A stretch of DNA of 64,000 bases from Isoptericola sp. BMS4 (GCF_011634835.1 NZ_SIRP01000001.1:1316216-1380215), one strand, 5' to 3'. Shown: positions 46,469-55,873, counted from the stretch's first letter. Notes: generated from the sequence alone by a model not told the origin. Made by a program: numbers and translations.

Positions 46469-47127
46469 CCGGCCGTCCCACGGACGACGTCCTCCGGGCG
46501 GCCGTCGCGGACCAGCTCGACCGGGCGGACGCGGAGACCGACGGCGTGCTGCCGATCGTCCAGGCGGGCGCGCCCGTGCTGCGCACCCCCGCCGCCCGCT
46601 ACGAGGGTCAGCTCGGCGACCTGCTGCCCCGGTTTCTCGCCGCGATGCGGCGCACCATGCACGCCGCGCCCGGCGTGGGACTCGCGGCGCCGCAGGTGGG
46701 CGTGCCGCTGGCGGTGGCCGTCGTGGAGGACGCCGGTGGCGACGACGGCGACCCCCGCGAGCGCACCACGCTGCCGTTCCGCGTGCTCGTCAACCCCCGG
46801 TACGAGCCCCTGCCGGCGGACGACGGTCCCGGGACCGTCGCCTTCTTCGAGGGCTGCCTGTCCGTGGCGGGATGGTCGGCGGTGGTGGCCCGGCACCGCA
46901 GGATCCGGCTGACGGGCACCGACGAGTCCGGTGCGCCGCTCGACGAGGAGCTCACCGGGTGGCCCGCGCGGATCGTGCAGCACGAGACCGACCACCTCGC
47001 GGGCGAGCTCTACCTCGACCACGCCCCGACCCGCTCGCTCACCTCGAACGAGAACCTCGTGCGGTACTGGGCCGCGAGCCCCGACCCGGCCCCCGCCGCC
47101 GCGGCCCTCGGGTTCCCGCTCACCTGA
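46465..47127 (+). CDS. def: Peptide deformylase
   Basis: 220 aa. Removes formyl from new N-termini, giving Map its substrate. Motif 1 [10 protein letters not shown], motif 2 EGCLSVAGW (Cys metal ligand), motif 3 [12 protein letters not shown] (two His ligands and Glu). GTG overlapping the glmM stop (GTGA). The N-terminal 30 residues and the loop [12 protein letters not shown] are longer than in E. coli. Confidence 0.94.
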   Translation: MTGRPTDDVLRAAVADQLDRADAETDGVLPIVQAGAPVLRTPAARYEGQLGDLLPRFLAAMRRTMHAAPGVGLAAPQVGVPLAVAVVEDAGGDDGDPRERTTLPFRVLVNPRYEPLPADDGPGTVAFFEGCLSVAGWSAVVARHRRIRLTGTDESGAPLDEELTGWPARIVQHETDHLAGELYLDHAPTRSLTSNENLVRYWAASPDPAPAAAALGFPLT

Positions 47128-47290
47128 ACGCCGGTCGTGAACCTCGGGTGAAACTTCCGGGATCAGGGTGAGATCGGGGGAGAACCCCATGCTTTCGGGC
47201 CGGTGACTCCGCCTAGGCTGGCCGTGTGGCACCGTCCGGTGCCACAGGACTGCCGGACGGACACTCACCGGCCGACGGAACTGGGGAACC

Positions 47291-47986
47291 GTGCTCGAGA
47301 CGCTGTCGACGATGCTGGGCCAGCTGGAGGGCTGGATCCTCGACCTGGGCGGGTCCGCGCTGATCTACCCCGCGATGTACCTGTTCGCCACCATCGACGG
47401 CTTCTTCCCGCCGATCCCGAGCGAGTCCGTCGTCATCACGCTCACGGTGCTCGCGCACTCGGGGGGCGGGCCGTGGCTTCCTGGGATCCTCGCCCTCGCG
47501 GTCGCCGGGGCCTGGACCGGCGACCAGATCGCCTACCAGATCGGCCGGACCATCGGGACGGAGCGGGTGCGGATCCTGCGCTCCCCGCGCGGTCGCAAGG
47601 CGGTCGCCTCGGCGCGGCAGGCGCTCGACCACCGGGGTGCGTCGTTCATCCTCGCCGCGCGGTACGTGCCCATCGGGCGGGTCGCGGTCAACATGACGGC
47701 CGGCGCCGTCCGCTACCCGCGTCGCCGTTTCATGGTCTACTCCGGGATCGCGGCCGTGACGTGGGGGATCTACTCGATGCTCATCGGCCTGGCCGCCGCC
47801 TCGTGGCTCGGGCACAACACCCTGTTGGCGATGGGCGTGGGCGTCGTCGCCGGGGTGCTGCTCGGTGTCGTCGTGGACCAGGTCGTGCAGCGGATCGCGG
47901 GGCCGCCCAAGATCGCTCCCGGCGAGGAACCTCCCGTCCAGGAGCCGTACGACGGCGACGCCGAGGCGCAGCGCCGCGCGGCCTGA
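47291..47986 (+). CDS. DedA/SNARE-associated family membrane protein
   Basis: 231 aa. Four or five membrane segments with the DedA signatures FFPPIPSESVVITL (conserved Glu) and the re-entrant motif AARYVPIGRVAVNMTAGAV (two Arg). Members move phospholipids or undecaprenyl phosphate between leaflets; which substrate applies here is unknown. GTG start. A -10-like TAGGCT lies at 47214-47219. Convergent with coaA, with three bases between the stops. Confidence 0.88.
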   Translation: MLETLSTMLGQLEGWILDLGGSALIYPAMYLFATIDGFFPPIPSESVVITLTVLAHSGGGPWLPGILALAVAGAWTGDQIAYQIGRTIGTERVRILRSPRGRKAVASARQALDHRGASFILAARYVPIGRVAVNMTAGAVRYPRRRFMVYSGIAAVTWGIYSMLIGLAAASWLGHNTLLAMGVGVVAGVLLGVVVDQVVQRIAGPPKIAPGEEPPVQEPYDGDAEAQRRAA

Positions 47987-47989
47987 GGG

Positions 47990-49018
47990 TCAGAGCTTGC
48001 GCAGCCGGACGCGCTGGACCGAGTGGTCCGCGCCCTTGGTGAGCACCAGCGTGGCGCGGCCCCGGGTCGGCAGCACGTTCTGCTCGAGGTTCGGACCGTT
48101 GATCGACTCCCAGATCGACAGCGCCTTGGCGCTCGCCTCGGCGTCCGACAGGTCGGCGTAGCGCCGGAAGTGCGACTCGGGGCGGCTGAACGCGGTGCGG
48201 CGCAGCTGCAGGAACCGGTCGACGTACCACTGGCGGATGTTGCGGGTGCGGGCGTCGACGTAGATGGAGAAGTCGAAGAAGTCGCTCACGGCGACGGCGC
48301 CCTCGTCGACGGCGGACGGCCGGGCGGGCTGCAGCACGTTGAGGCCCTCGACGATGAGCACGTCGGGCTTGCGCACCACGACCTCCTGGCCGGGCACGAT
48401 GTCGTAGGTCACGTGCGAGTACACGGGCGCGCGCACCTCGGCCTGGCCGGCCTTCACGCGGGACAGGAACCGGATGAGGGCGCGCCGGTCGTACGACTCC
48501 GGGAATCCCTTGCGGTCCATGATCCCGCGGCGCTGCAGCTCGGCGTTGGGGTGCAGGAACCCGTCGGTGGTGACGAGCTCGACGTGCGGGGTGTCGGGCC
48601 AGCGCGCCAGCATCTCGCGCAGGACGCGCGCGGTCGTGGACTTGCCGACGGCGACCGACCCGGCGACGCCGATGACGTAGGGGGTCCGTGGCGGGTCCTC
48701 GTGCAGGAACGTCGACGTCGCGCGGTGCAGGCCGGAGGTCGCCGACACGTACAGGTTGAGCAGCCGGGACAGCGGCCGGTAGACCGCGTCGACCTCTGCC
48801 AGGTCGATGGGGTCGCCCAGGCCGCGCAGCCGCTCGACGTCCGCGTCGGTGAGCGGCAGCGGCGTCGACTCGGACAGCCGGCTCCACGCCGCCCGGTCGA
48901 GGTCGACGTAGGGGGACGCGGGCGCCAGGCGCGTCAGGTGGTCGCCGAGCGGCTGCGGGAGCGGGTGCGCGGCGGTCGTGCGCGGGCCGGACGCCGGGTC
49001 GGTGTGCTGGGATACCAC
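47990..49018 (-). CDS. coaA: Type I pantothenate kinase
   Basis: 342 aa. Phosphorylates pantothenate, the first step to coenzyme A. P-loop [30 protein letters not shown], and [20 protein letters not shown] at 49018 (CAGAAT seven bases upstream) is chosen; the frame is open further. Minus strand, between DedA and glmS. Confidence 0.94.
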   Translation of the reverse strand: MVSQHTDPASGPRTTAAHPLPQPLGDHLTRLAPASPYVDLDRAAWSRLSESTPLPLTDADVERLRGLGDPIDLAEVDAVYRPLSRLLNLYVSATSGLHRATSTFLHEDPPRTPYVIGVAGSVAVGKSTTARVLREMLARWPDTPHVELVTTDGFLHPNAELQRRGIMDRKGFPESYDRRALIRFLSRVKAGQAEVRAPVYSHVTYDIVPGQEVVVRKPDVLIVEGLNVLQPARPSAVDEGAVAVSDFFDFSIYVDARTRNIRQWYVDRFLQLRRTAFSRPESHFRRYADLSDAEASAKALSIWESINGPNLEQNVLPTRGRATLVLTKGADHSVQRVRLRKL

Positions 49019-49204
49019 CCGCCCGATTCTGCCCGATGACGTGGGCGGCGCCGCGCACCTCCCGGGCGGCGTCAGGCATCGAATCCGCATCGAATGCGCA
49101 TCGATACGGCATCGGCGTGGCGCCGGAGGCGCACCGCGAGAACTGCAGGAGAGGTAGCAAAATACCGCGGGATCATGCCGATCCGGCGGCTCGCCCGGCC
49201 CGGT

Positions 49205-49210
49205 TAGACT
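49205..49210 (+). promoter_or_regulatory. Leaderless-type -10 for glmS
   Basis: TAGACT, eight bases before the glmS ATG at 49219. No room for a Shine-Dalgarno leader, which rules out a glmS-ribozyme leader. Confidence 0.55.
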
Positions 49211-49218
49211 CGCTCACC

Positions 49219-51084
49219 ATGTGTGGAATCGTGGGATACGCGGGGCCCTCGGAGGCCTCGGGCAGGCCGCTCGACGTCGCGCTCGACGGGCTCCGGCGGC
49301 TCGAGTACCGCGGCTACGACTCGGCGGGCGTCGCGCTCGTCACGCCCGGGCAGGGCGGCGTCGCCTCGGCGAAGAAGTCGGGCAAGCTGGCCAACCTCGT
49401 CGAGGAGATCGCCGCCCACCCGCTGCCGGACGCCACCGCCTCGATCGGCCACACCCGCTGGGCCACCCACGGCGGACCGAGCGACGCCAACGCCCACCCG
49501 CACCTGGCGGACGACGGGCGGCTCGCCGTCATCCACAACGGCATCGTCGAGAACTTCGCCACGCTGCGCGCGGAGCTCGCCGCCGACGGCGCCACGTTCC
49601 TCTCGGAGACGGACACCGAGGTCACCGCGCAGCTGCTGGCCCGCGAGTACCGGGCCGCGGGCGACCTCACCGCCGCGATGGCGGCCACCGCCCGCCGGCT
49701 CACCGGCACGTTCACCCTGCTGGCCGTGCACGCCGACGCCCCGGGCACCGTCGTCGGCGCCCGGCACGACTCCCCGCTCGTGGTCGGGATCGGCGAGGGA
49801 GAGAACTTCCTCGGCTCCGACGTCGCCGCGTTCGTGGCGCACACGTCCGAGGCGCTCGAGCTGGCTCAGGACCAGGTCGTGACCATCACCGCGACGTCGG
49901 TGGACGTCACGGACTTCGACGGGACCCCCGCGGAGGGCAAGCGGTTCACCGTCACCTGGGACGCCGCAGCCGCCGAGAAGGGCGGCTTCGGCTCCTTCAT
50001 GGACAAGGAGATCCACGACCAGCCGCAGGCGGTCGCGGACACCCTGCTCGGGCGCTCGGACGCCCAGGGCCGCCTGGTCCTCGACGAGGTGCGCATCGAG
50101 GAGTCGGTGCTGCGCGCCGTCGACAAGATCATCGTCGTCGCGTGCGGCACCGCCGCGTACGCCGGGCACGTGGCCAAGTACGCGATCGAGCACTGGTGCC
50201 GCGTCCCGGTGGAGGTGGAGCTCGCGCACGAGTTCCGCTACCGGGACCCGATCGTGGACGAGCGCACCCTCGTCGTCGCGATCTCGCAGTCCGGCGAGAC
50301 CATGGACACGCTGATGGCCGTGCGGCACGCGCGCGAGCAGGGTGCCAAGGTGCTCTCGATCGTCAACACGCACGGGTCGTCGATCCCGCGCGAGTCCGAC
50401 GCCGTGCTCTACACGCACGCCGGCCCGGAGATCGCCGTCGCCTCCACCAAGGCGTTCCTGTCGCAGATCACCGCCGCCTACCTGCTGGGTCTCTACCTGG
50501 CGCAGCTGCGCGGCAACAAGTTCCCCGACGAGGTCGGGGTCCTGCTCGACGAGCTGCGGGACATGCCCCGCAAGGTGCGTACCGTCATCGAGCGGGGCGA
50601 GTACGTGCGCGCCACCGCCCGCTCGATGGCCGAGTCGGACAAGGTCCTCTTCCTGGGCCGGCACGTCGGCTACCCGGTGGCGATGGAGGGTGCGCTCAAG
50701 CTCAAGGAGCTCGCGTACATCCACGCCGAGGGCTTCGCCGCCGGGGAGCTCAAGCACGGGCCGATCGCTCTCATCGACTCCGGCCAGCCGGTGTTCGTCG
50801 TGGTGCCGTCACCGCACGGCCGCGACCAGCTGCACTCCAAGGTCGTGTCCAACATCCAGGAGATCCGCGCCCGCGGGGCCCGCACCCTCGTCATCGCGGA
50901 GGACGGCGACGACGAGGTCCGCGCGTACGCCGACGAGATCTTCTGGGTGCCGCGGGCCCCGTCGCTCATGCAGCCGCTGCTCGCCGTCGTCCCGTTGCAG
51001 ATCTTCGCGATGGCGCTCGCGGGCGCCAAGGGCCTCGACGTCGACCAACCGCGCAACCTCGCGAAGTCCGTCACCGTCGAGTGA
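49219..51084 (+). CDS. glmS: Glutamine-fructose-6-phosphate aminotransferase
   Basis: 621 aa. Makes glucosamine-6-phosphate from fructose-6-phosphate and glutamine. N-terminal glutaminase with nucleophile Cys right after Met (MCGIVGYAG), TRWATHG, and two SIS sugar domains (IVVACGTAAYAGHVAKYAIE, ISQSGETMDTL, ELKHGPIALID), ending PRNLAKSVTVE. ATG at 49219. Confidence 0.97.
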   Translation: MCGIVGYAGPSEASGRPLDVALDGLRRLEYRGYDSAGVALVTPGQGGVASAKKSGKLANLVEEIAAHPLPDATASIGHTRWATHGGPSDANAHPHLADDGRLAVIHNGIVENFATLRAELAADGATFLSETDTEVTAQLLAREYRAAGDLTAAMAATARRLTGTFTLLAVHADAPGTVVGARHDSPLVVGIGEGENFLGSDVAAFVAHTSEALELAQDQVVTITATSVDVTDFDGTPAEGKRFTVTWDAAAAEKGGFGSFMDKEIHDQPQAVADTLLGRSDAQGRLVLDEVRIEESVLRAVDKIIVVACGTAAYAGHVAKYAIEHWCRVPVEVELAHEFRYRDPIVDERTLVVAISQSGETMDTLMAVRHAREQGAKVLSIVNTHGSSIPRESDAVLYTHAGPEIAVASTKAFLSQITAAYLLGLYLAQLRGNKFPDEVGVLLDELRDMPRKVRTVIERGEYVRATARSMAESDKVLFLGRHVGYPVAMEGALKLKELAYIHAEGFAAGELKHGPIALIDSGQPVFVVVPSPHGRDQLHSKVVSNIQEIRARGARTLVIAEDGDDEVRAYADEIFWVPRAPSLMQPLLAVVPLQIFAMALAGAKGLDVDQPRNLAKSVTVE

Positions 51085-51097
51085 CACCGCCCTCGCT

Positions 51098-51158
51098 GCC
51101 GAACATGTGGTTGCTCAGGTATTCCGCGGCCGAATCCGGGAGCAACCACATGTTCGGC
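51098..51158. repeat. Palindromic repeat, family copy B
   Basis: A perfect 19-bp outer stem (GCCGAACATGTGGTTGCTC and its complement at 51140-51158) with an imperfect inner stem. It shares GCCGAACATGTGGTTG and CAACCACATG with copy A (41249-41315). It lies between glmS and the MazG-like gene, both plus strand, and overlaps the expected -35 region of the latter. Confidence 0.85.
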
Positions 51159-51172
51159 GGCGGGCAACGGCG

Positions 51173-51178
51173 TAGGTT
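51173..51178 (+). promoter_or_regulatory. Leaderless-type -10 for the MazG-like gene
   Basis: TAGGTT, six bases before the ATG at 51185. Confidence 0.55.
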
Positions 51179-51184
51179 GCGGAC

Positions 51185-51523
51185 ATGGAACTGAGGGACC
51201 TGGCCGACGAGGTCGAGATCATCTCGCGCGTGTACGAGCGGCGGTTCGGCGTCGAGCGCACCGACGACTGGCTCGTGCTCAAGCTGCACGAGGAGGTCGG
51301 CGAGCTGACCCAGGCGTACCTCGCCGCGTCCGGCCGCTCGCGCGAGCGGCCCGCGGCGACGGACGAGCAGCAGGCGTTCCGCGCCGAGCTGGCGGACGTG
51401 CTGGCCCAGCTCCTGCTCGTGGCGCGACGCTTCGACGTCGACCTGGAGGCCGAGGTGGAGCGCAAGTGGTTCCGGTTCCGGCACCTGGTGGAGCCGCAGG
51501 ACACCGAGGGGGTGCGCGCGTGA
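51185..51523 (+). CDS. MazG-like nucleotide pyrophosphohydrolase
   Basis: 112 aa. All-alpha NTP pyrophosphatase fold: the metal-binding EExxE helix is [14 protein letters not shown] and the second helix [20 protein letters not shown] supplies ExxD. It may clean abnormal nucleotides. Its stop overlaps the acpS GTG (GTGA), so the two are co-translated. Confidence 0.83.
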   Translation: MELRDLADEVEIISRVYERRFGVERTDDWLVLKLHEEVGELTQAYLAASGRSRERPAATDEQQAFRAELADVLAQLLLVARRFDVDLEAEVERKWFRFRHLVEPQDTEGVRA

Positions 51524-51870
51524 TCGTCGGTGTCGGGATCGACGTGGTCGACGTCGACCGGTTCATGGCGACGCTCGAGCGCACGCCCCGGCTGCGCGAG
51601 AAGCTGTTCACGCCGGCGGAGCGCGACCTTCCGGCGTCGTCCCTCGCGGCACGGTTCGCCGCGAAGGAGGCGATCGCCAAGGCGCTCGGCGCGCCCGGGA
51701 ACCTGCACTGGCACGACGCGACCGTGCACCGTACCGTCGGCGGGCCGCCGAAGGTCGAGCTGCGGGGCACGGTGCAGGCCCGGGCCGAGGAGCTCGGCGT
51801 CAGAGCCTGGCACCTGTCCATCTCGCACGACGCCGGCATCTCCTCCGCGATGGTGGTCGCGGAGGGCTGA
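51520..51870 (+). CDS. acpS: Holo-[acyl-carrier-protein] synthase
   Basis: 116 aa. Transfers phosphopantetheine from CoA to acyl carrier protein. Mg ligands in [12 protein letters not shown] (Asp) and [13 protein letters not shown] (Glu); C-terminal [21 protein letters not shown] overlapping the MazG-like gene. It uses CoA whose synthesis starts with CoaA nearby. Confidence 0.95.
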   Translation: MIVGVGIDVVDVDRFMATLERTPRLREKLFTPAERDLPASSLAARFAAKEAIAKALGAPGNLHWHDATVHRTVGGPPKVELRGTVQARAEELGVRAWHLSISHDAGISSAMVVAEG

Positions 51871-51944
51871 GCCGGCCTGCGGCGGACGGTGTGGAGCCGA
51901 GGCTGAGCAGGTGCCCCCGACCGCGACCTCCCCTCGGCGGGGTG

Positions 51945-52997
51945 CTACTGGAGCGCGGGAATGACCCGCCGCTGGAACAGCTCGATCTGGTCGCGGTCAC
52001 CCACGGCGTTCGGGAAGTACGTGATCGCGTACGTCATGCCGCGACCCCGCAGGTCCTGCAGGGTCTCGACGACCTGCTCGGGAGTCCCGACGAGCGGGCC
52101 GCCGCGCCAGTTCGCGATCTCCCGCTCCGCGGGCTCACCGGGGGCGTATCGGCGGAAGTGCGACTCGATCCACGCCAGCCGGTCGTCGATCTCGGCCTGG
52201 TTCTCGCCGATGACGACGTTGTAGTTCGCCGAGCGGGTGATCTCGCCGAAGTCGCGGCCGACGTCGCGGCAGTGCTGCTCGAGGATCCGCGACTTGTGGT
52301 CGAACGTCTCGGCGTCGCCGGCGATGTTCGCGTACTGGGCGTGCTGCGCGACGATCCGCAGTGTCTTCTTCTCGCCGCCGCCCGCGATCCACAGCGGGAT
52401 GCTCGGCGCCGTCGCGCCGCCGTCGCCCACCGGCAGCTGCTGCAGCGGCTGCGGGTAGCACAGCGCGCCGTCGACCTGGTAGCGCTTGCCCTCGAAGGTG
52501 CCCGACGAGCCGGTGCGCCACATGTTCGCCATGATCTGCACGCCCTCGTCGAGCGCGCGCAGCCGTTCGCCCGCCGTCGGGAACCCGTAGCCGTAGGCGC
52601 GCCACTCGTGCTCGTACCAGCCCGCGCCGATGCCCATCTCGAGGCGGCCGCCCGAGATCGCGTCCACGGTGGAGGCGACCTTCGCCAGGTAGGTGGGCTC
52701 GCGGTACGCCATGCACGTGCACATCTGGCCGAGGCGCACGCGCTGGGACGCGGCCGCGAACGCCGCCATCAGCGTCCACGCCTCGTGCGTCGCCTCCGTG
52801 CTCGGCACGGGAACGGTGTGGAAGTGGTCGTACACCCAGACGCTCTCCCACGCGAACGCGCCGCCGGGCACGGGTTCGCCTGCCGCGGCGTTGTCGGCGT
52901 AGTGCAGCAGGGACAGCATCGTCTCCCAGTGCTGCTCCGGTGGGACGTCGGTGAGCGAGTGGCGCCAGCCCTGCGGGATGAAGAGTCCGAATCGCAT
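51945..52997 (-). CDS. LLM-class F420/flavin-dependent oxidoreductase
   Basis: 350 aa, luciferase-like TIM barrel. Marks: MRFGLFIPQGW, the barrel strand VWVYDHFHTV, RVRLGQMCTCMAYREP, ISGGRLEMGIGAGWYEHEWRA-type block, and GTPEQVVETLQDLRGRGM. Probably uses coenzyme F420, as most actinobacterial members do; substrate unknown. TAGGGT lies six bases before the ATG. Confidence 0.87.
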   Translation of the reverse strand: MRFGLFIPQGWRHSLTDVPPEQHWETMLSLLHYADNAAAGEPVPGGAFAWESVWVYDHFHTVPVPSTEATHEAWTLMAAFAAASQRVRLGQMCTCMAYREPTYLAKVASTVDAISGGRLEMGIGAGWYEHEWRAYGYGFPTAGERLRALDEGVQIMANMWRTGSSGTFEGKRYQVDGALCYPQPLQQLPVGDGGATAPSIPLWIAGGGEKKTLRIVAQHAQYANIAGDAETFDHKSRILEQHCRDVGRDFGEITRSANYNVVIGENQAEIDDRLAWIESHFRRYAPGEPAEREIANWRGGPLVGTPEQVVETLQDLRGRGMTYAITYFPNAVGDRDQIELFQRRVIPALQ

Positions 52998-53003
52998 GAG
53001 GTG

Positions 53004-53009
53004 ACCCTA
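53004..53009 (-). promoter_or_regulatory. Leaderless-type -10 for the LLM oxidoreductase gene
   Basis: TAGGGT on the minus strand, six bases before the ATG at 52997. Confidence 0.5.
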
Positions 53010-53068
53010 TTCCTCCCGGTCCGCCCGCGCCCCTGCGACGCGCGCCCCGGCGCGGCATCATGCGTCCC

Positions 53069-54610
53069 ATGATCTCCGCCTGGACCGCCGCCGACGTCCG
53101 TGCCGCCGAGGAGCCGCTGCTGGCGGAGGGCGTGCCGCTCATGGAGCGCGCGTCGTTCGCGCTCGCGACCCGGGTGCTCGCCGACGTGCGGGCCCGGCGG
53201 GGGCGCGTCCGCGGTGCCCGGGTGGCGCTGCTCGTCGGCTCCGGCAACAACGGCGGCGACGCCCTGCACGCGGGGGCGGTGCTCGCCCGTCGCGGCGTGG
53301 CGGTCACGGCGGTGCTGGTCTCGGAGCGCGCGCACCCGGGGGGCCTGGCCGCGCTGCGCCGGGCCGGGGCCCGCGCCGTCGAGCTGTTCGCCGCGCCGGA
53401 GCGCCTGCACGCGGTGGTCGCCGACGCCGCCGGGGCCGACGTCGTCCTCGACGGTCTGGTGGGCATCGGCGCCCGCGGGCCGTTGCGCGGGCTGGCCGCC
53501 GAGGTGGTCGCGGCCCTCGGCCGGGCCGCCGCCGGGGGCGGGCGGCCGTGGGTCGTGGCCGTCGACGTGCCGTCGGGGATCGGCGTCGACGACGGCGCGG
53601 TGCCCGGGCCGGTGCTGCCGGTCGGTCGGACCGTGACGTTCGGGGCGGCCAAGCCCGGGTTGCTGCTGCCGCCGGCGGCCCACCTGGCCGGCGAGGTCGA
53701 CGTCGTCCCCATCGGTCTCGCGCTGGGCGCGCCCCCCGCCGTGCGCCGCCTCGCGCCCGACGACGTCGCCCGCTCGTGGCCCGTGCCCGGCCCTGCCGAC
53801 CACAAGTACACCCGTGGCGTCGTGGGGGTGGTGGCGGGGACCGCCACGTACCCGGGCGCGGCCGTGCTCACGGCGTCGGGCGCTGTCCGGGCCGGCGCCG
53901 GGATGGTGCGCTACCGGGGGTCGACGCCGGTCGGGCAGGCCGTGGTGGCGGCGCGGCCGGAGGTCGTGACCGCGCCGGGACGCGTGCAGTCGTGGGTGGT
54001 GGGCCCGGGGGTCCCGGGGGACCAGGGGGCGGACGACGACGGGCAGCACGAGCGGGGCCGCGCCGGGCTCGCCGCCGCCGCGGGACGGCTCGCGGGGCTC
54101 TCCGGCGGCCCCGTGCCCGCCGTCGTCGACGCGGGCGGCCTGCCGTTGCTGGAGGAGACCAGCCCGCCGTGGTTCGTGCTCACCCCGCACGCGGGGGAGC
54201 TCACCGGGCTGCTGCGCGCACGGGGCGAGGACGTGCGGCGCGAGGACGTCGAGTCGGCGCCGCTGCGCTGGGCCCGTCGCGCCCACGAGCTCACCGGCGC
54301 GACGGTGCTGCTCAAGGGCGGCGTCACGGTGGTCGCCGGCCCGGGCGTCGCGTACGCGCAGGCGGACGCGCCGGGCTGGCTCGCCACGGCGGGCGCGGGC
54401 GACGTCCTGGCGGGCGTGCTCGGGGCGATGCTCGCCGCCCGCTCGGCGGAGATCGTGCGGCGGCCCGAGGTCGCCGTCGAGGTCGCCGCCGCGGCGGCGC
54501 TCGTGCACGGCCGGGCCGCGCACCGGGCCGACCCCGGCGGCCCGGTGGCGGCGCTGGACGTGGCCGAGGCCCTTCCCGGGACCGTCGCCGAGCTCCTGCG
54601 ACCGGCCTGA
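53069..54610 (+). CDS. nnrD: Bifunctional NAD(P)H-hydrate epimerase / dehydratase
   Basis: 513 aa. Repairs hydrated NAD(P)H. The N-terminal YjeF_N epimerase (AADVRAAEEPLL, LVGSGNNGGDALHAGAVLA, VDVPSGIGVDDG) is fused to a C-terminal carbohydrate-kinase-like dehydratase (HKYTRGVVGVVAGTATYPGA, VLTPHAGELTGLL, LLKGGVTVVAGP, GWLATAGAGDVLAGVLGA). The ATG at 53069 is preferred to that at 53060 because family members start M-I-x-A; CATCAT sits seven bases before it. Confidence 0.92.
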   Translation: MISAWTAADVRAAEEPLLAEGVPLMERASFALATRVLADVRARRGRVRGARVALLVGSGNNGGDALHAGAVLARRGVAVTAVLVSERAHPGGLAALRRAGARAVELFAAPERLHAVVADAAGADVVLDGLVGIGARGPLRGLAAEVVAALGRAAAGGGRPWVVAVDVPSGIGVDDGAVPGPVLPVGRTVTFGAAKPGLLLPPAAHLAGEVDVVPIGLALGAPPAVRRLAPDDVARSWPVPGPADHKYTRGVVGVVAGTATYPGAAVLTASGAVRAGAGMVRYRGSTPVGQAVVAARPEVVTAPGRVQSWVVGPGVPGDQGADDDGQHERGRAGLAAAAGRLAGLSGGPVPAVVDAGGLPLLEETSPPWFVLTPHAGELTGLLRARGEDVRREDVESAPLRWARRAHELTGATVLLKGGVTVVAGPGVAYAQADAPGWLATAGAGDVLAGVLGAMLAARSAEIVRRPEVAVEVAAAAALVHGRAAHRADPGGPVAALDVAEALPGTVAELLRPA

Positions 54611-54663
54611 ACTCGCCGTAGGAGATGCTTGCTCCCGGCGTCACCGGGGCGAAGAATGCGCGC

Positions 54664-55230
54664 GTGTTCGCCGAGTATCAGCCCCACCGACCGACGCCGG
54701 CAGCTCCGGTCGAGGTCGAGGTCCGCGAGGCGCGGGCGAGTGACCTCGCGGCGATCGAGCGGGTGGAGGACGCCGCCGACCGGGCCGCGTGCCCGGACGG
54801 CGTGCGGACCGCGATCGCCGACCCGCGGCGGCTCGTGGTCGTCGCCGAGGTGGCGGGCACCGTCGTCGGCTGGGCGAAGACCCACCACTTCGACCTGCCC
54901 GACGGCGAGGCGCCGGCCGGGCACTACCTCGCCGGGGTCACCGTGGACCCGCGCGCCCGGCGCCGTGGCGTCGGCCACGCCCTCACCGGGGCGCGCATCG
55001 GCTGGGTCGCCGGGCGGGCGGCCCGCGTCCACTACCTCGTCAATGCCCGGAACACCGTCTCGCTCGCGCTGCACGAGCGCTGGGGGTTCCGTGAGATCGC
55101 CCGCGGCCCGACGTTCCACCAGGTCCCGTTCGTCGGCGGCCTCGGCCTGGTGCTCGCCGCCGACCTCGCCCAGCGTGCGGATCGACGCGGCAGCTCCGGA
55201 TCAGGTCGGCAGTCCGAGCTGCCGTCCTGA
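54664..55230 (+). CDS. GNAT-family N-acetyltransferase
   Basis: 188 aa. Acetyl-CoA-binding fold with VEVREARASDLAAIERVEDA at the start, motif A VDPRARRRGVGHALTGARI and the C-terminal NTVSLALHERWGFREI. Substrate unknown. The GTG at 54664 is chosen because AAGAAT lies exactly six bases before it; an upstream ATG at 54625 has AGGAG touching it and is less likely. The last dozen residues (Ser/Gly/Arg-rich) and the stop are encoded by a palindrome. Confidence 0.83.
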   Translation: MFAEYQPHRPTPAAPVEVEVREARASDLAAIERVEDAADRAACPDGVRTAIADPRRLVVVAEVAGTVVGWAKTHHFDLPDGEAPAGHYLAGVTVDPRARRRGVGHALTGARIGWVAGRAARVHYLVNARNTVSLALHERWGFREIARGPTFHQVPFVGGLGLVLAADLAQRADRRGSSGSGRQSELPS

Positions 55231-55244
55231 TCCGGAACTGCCGC
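55187..55244. repeat. Palindrome at GNAT gene end
   Basis: 26-nt arms (55187-55212 and 55219-55244) with two mismatches and a 6-base loop; outer sequence GCGGCAG-TCCGGATCAGG. It holds the stop of the left GNAT gene and covers the -35 region of the right one. Confidence 0.8.
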
Positions 55245-55255
55245 ACCGACCGCCG

Positions 55256-55261
55256 TAGGGT
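55256..55261 (+). promoter_or_regulatory. Leaderless-type -10 for the second GNAT gene
   Basis: TAGGGT, six bases before the GTG at 55268. Confidence 0.5.
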
Positions 55262-55267
55262 GCCGGC

Positions 55268-55867
55268 GTGACGACTTCTCGCGCCGTGCCGCGTGTCCTG
55301 CGCTCCGACGATCCCGAGGCCGCCCACCTGCTCGAGGCGGGGGCGACGCTCGTGTCCGAGTCGTGGGGCGCCCGGCTCACGGTCGACAAAGACGTGCTTG
55401 CGCGGTGCCGGGCCGCGGTCGGCGCCGCCACCGCGGCGGGCTGGTCGGTCGGTCCGGTCGGCTCGGACGGCGCGACCGACGTCGTCGACCTCGACCTCTC
55501 CGCGGCCGCCGACTACCCGCGCACGGCCGCGACGGCCCACGACCCGCCGGAGCCCGGTGCCCTCGCCGCCGCGCTGGCGGGCGGGACCCGCTGGGCGTTC
55601 GGCGCGTGGGCGGCGGGTCGCCTGGACGCCGTCACGGTGCTCACGGACGCGGGCGACCGGGTCGAGACGGACTTCACTGTGACCCGCGCGTCGGCTCGGC
55701 GCCGGGGCCTGGCGACCGCCGTCAAGGGCGCGGCGGTGCTGTCGCTCGCGGCGGACGGGCACGCCCGGTTCGGCACCGGCGGGGCGGCCGTGAACGCGGG
55801 CTCGCGCCGCGCGAACGAGGCCCTCGGCTACGTCGTCGTCGAGCGCTGGCTGCACCTGGTGCCGTGA
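55268..55867 (+). CDS. GNAT-like acetyltransferase
   Basis: 199 aa. The C-terminal half has the acetyl-CoA loop TVTRASARRRGLATAVKGAA and the ending GSRRANEALGYVVVERW. The N-terminal half (PRVLRSDDPEAAHLLEAGAT) is less conserved and may be a degenerate GNAT repeat. Substrate unknown. Convergent with the peroxidase gene, with six bases between stops. Confidence 0.75.
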   Translation: MTTSRAVPRVLRSDDPEAAHLLEAGATLVSESWGARLTVDKDVLARCRAAVGAATAAGWSVGPVGSDGATDVVDLDLSAAADYPRTAATAHDPPEPGALAAALAGGTRWAFGAWAAGRLDAVTVLTDAGDRVETDFTVTRASARRRGLATAVKGAAVLSLAADGHARFGTGGAAVNAGSRRANEALGYVVVERWLHLVP

Positions 55868-55873
55868 CCGCCC

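Noticed and set aside
47203-47290. A GTG at 47224 as a leaderless gene start after TAGGCT.
   Set aside because: The frame gives a His/Pro/Arg-rich shadow through the DedA gene. The DedA GTG at 47291 explains the promoter with a normal leader.
49140-49218. A glmS ribozyme upstream of glmS.
   Set aside because: The gap to coaA is short, a TAGACT hexamer sits eight bases before the ATG, and no ribozyme core is visible. The family is mainly found in Firmicutes.
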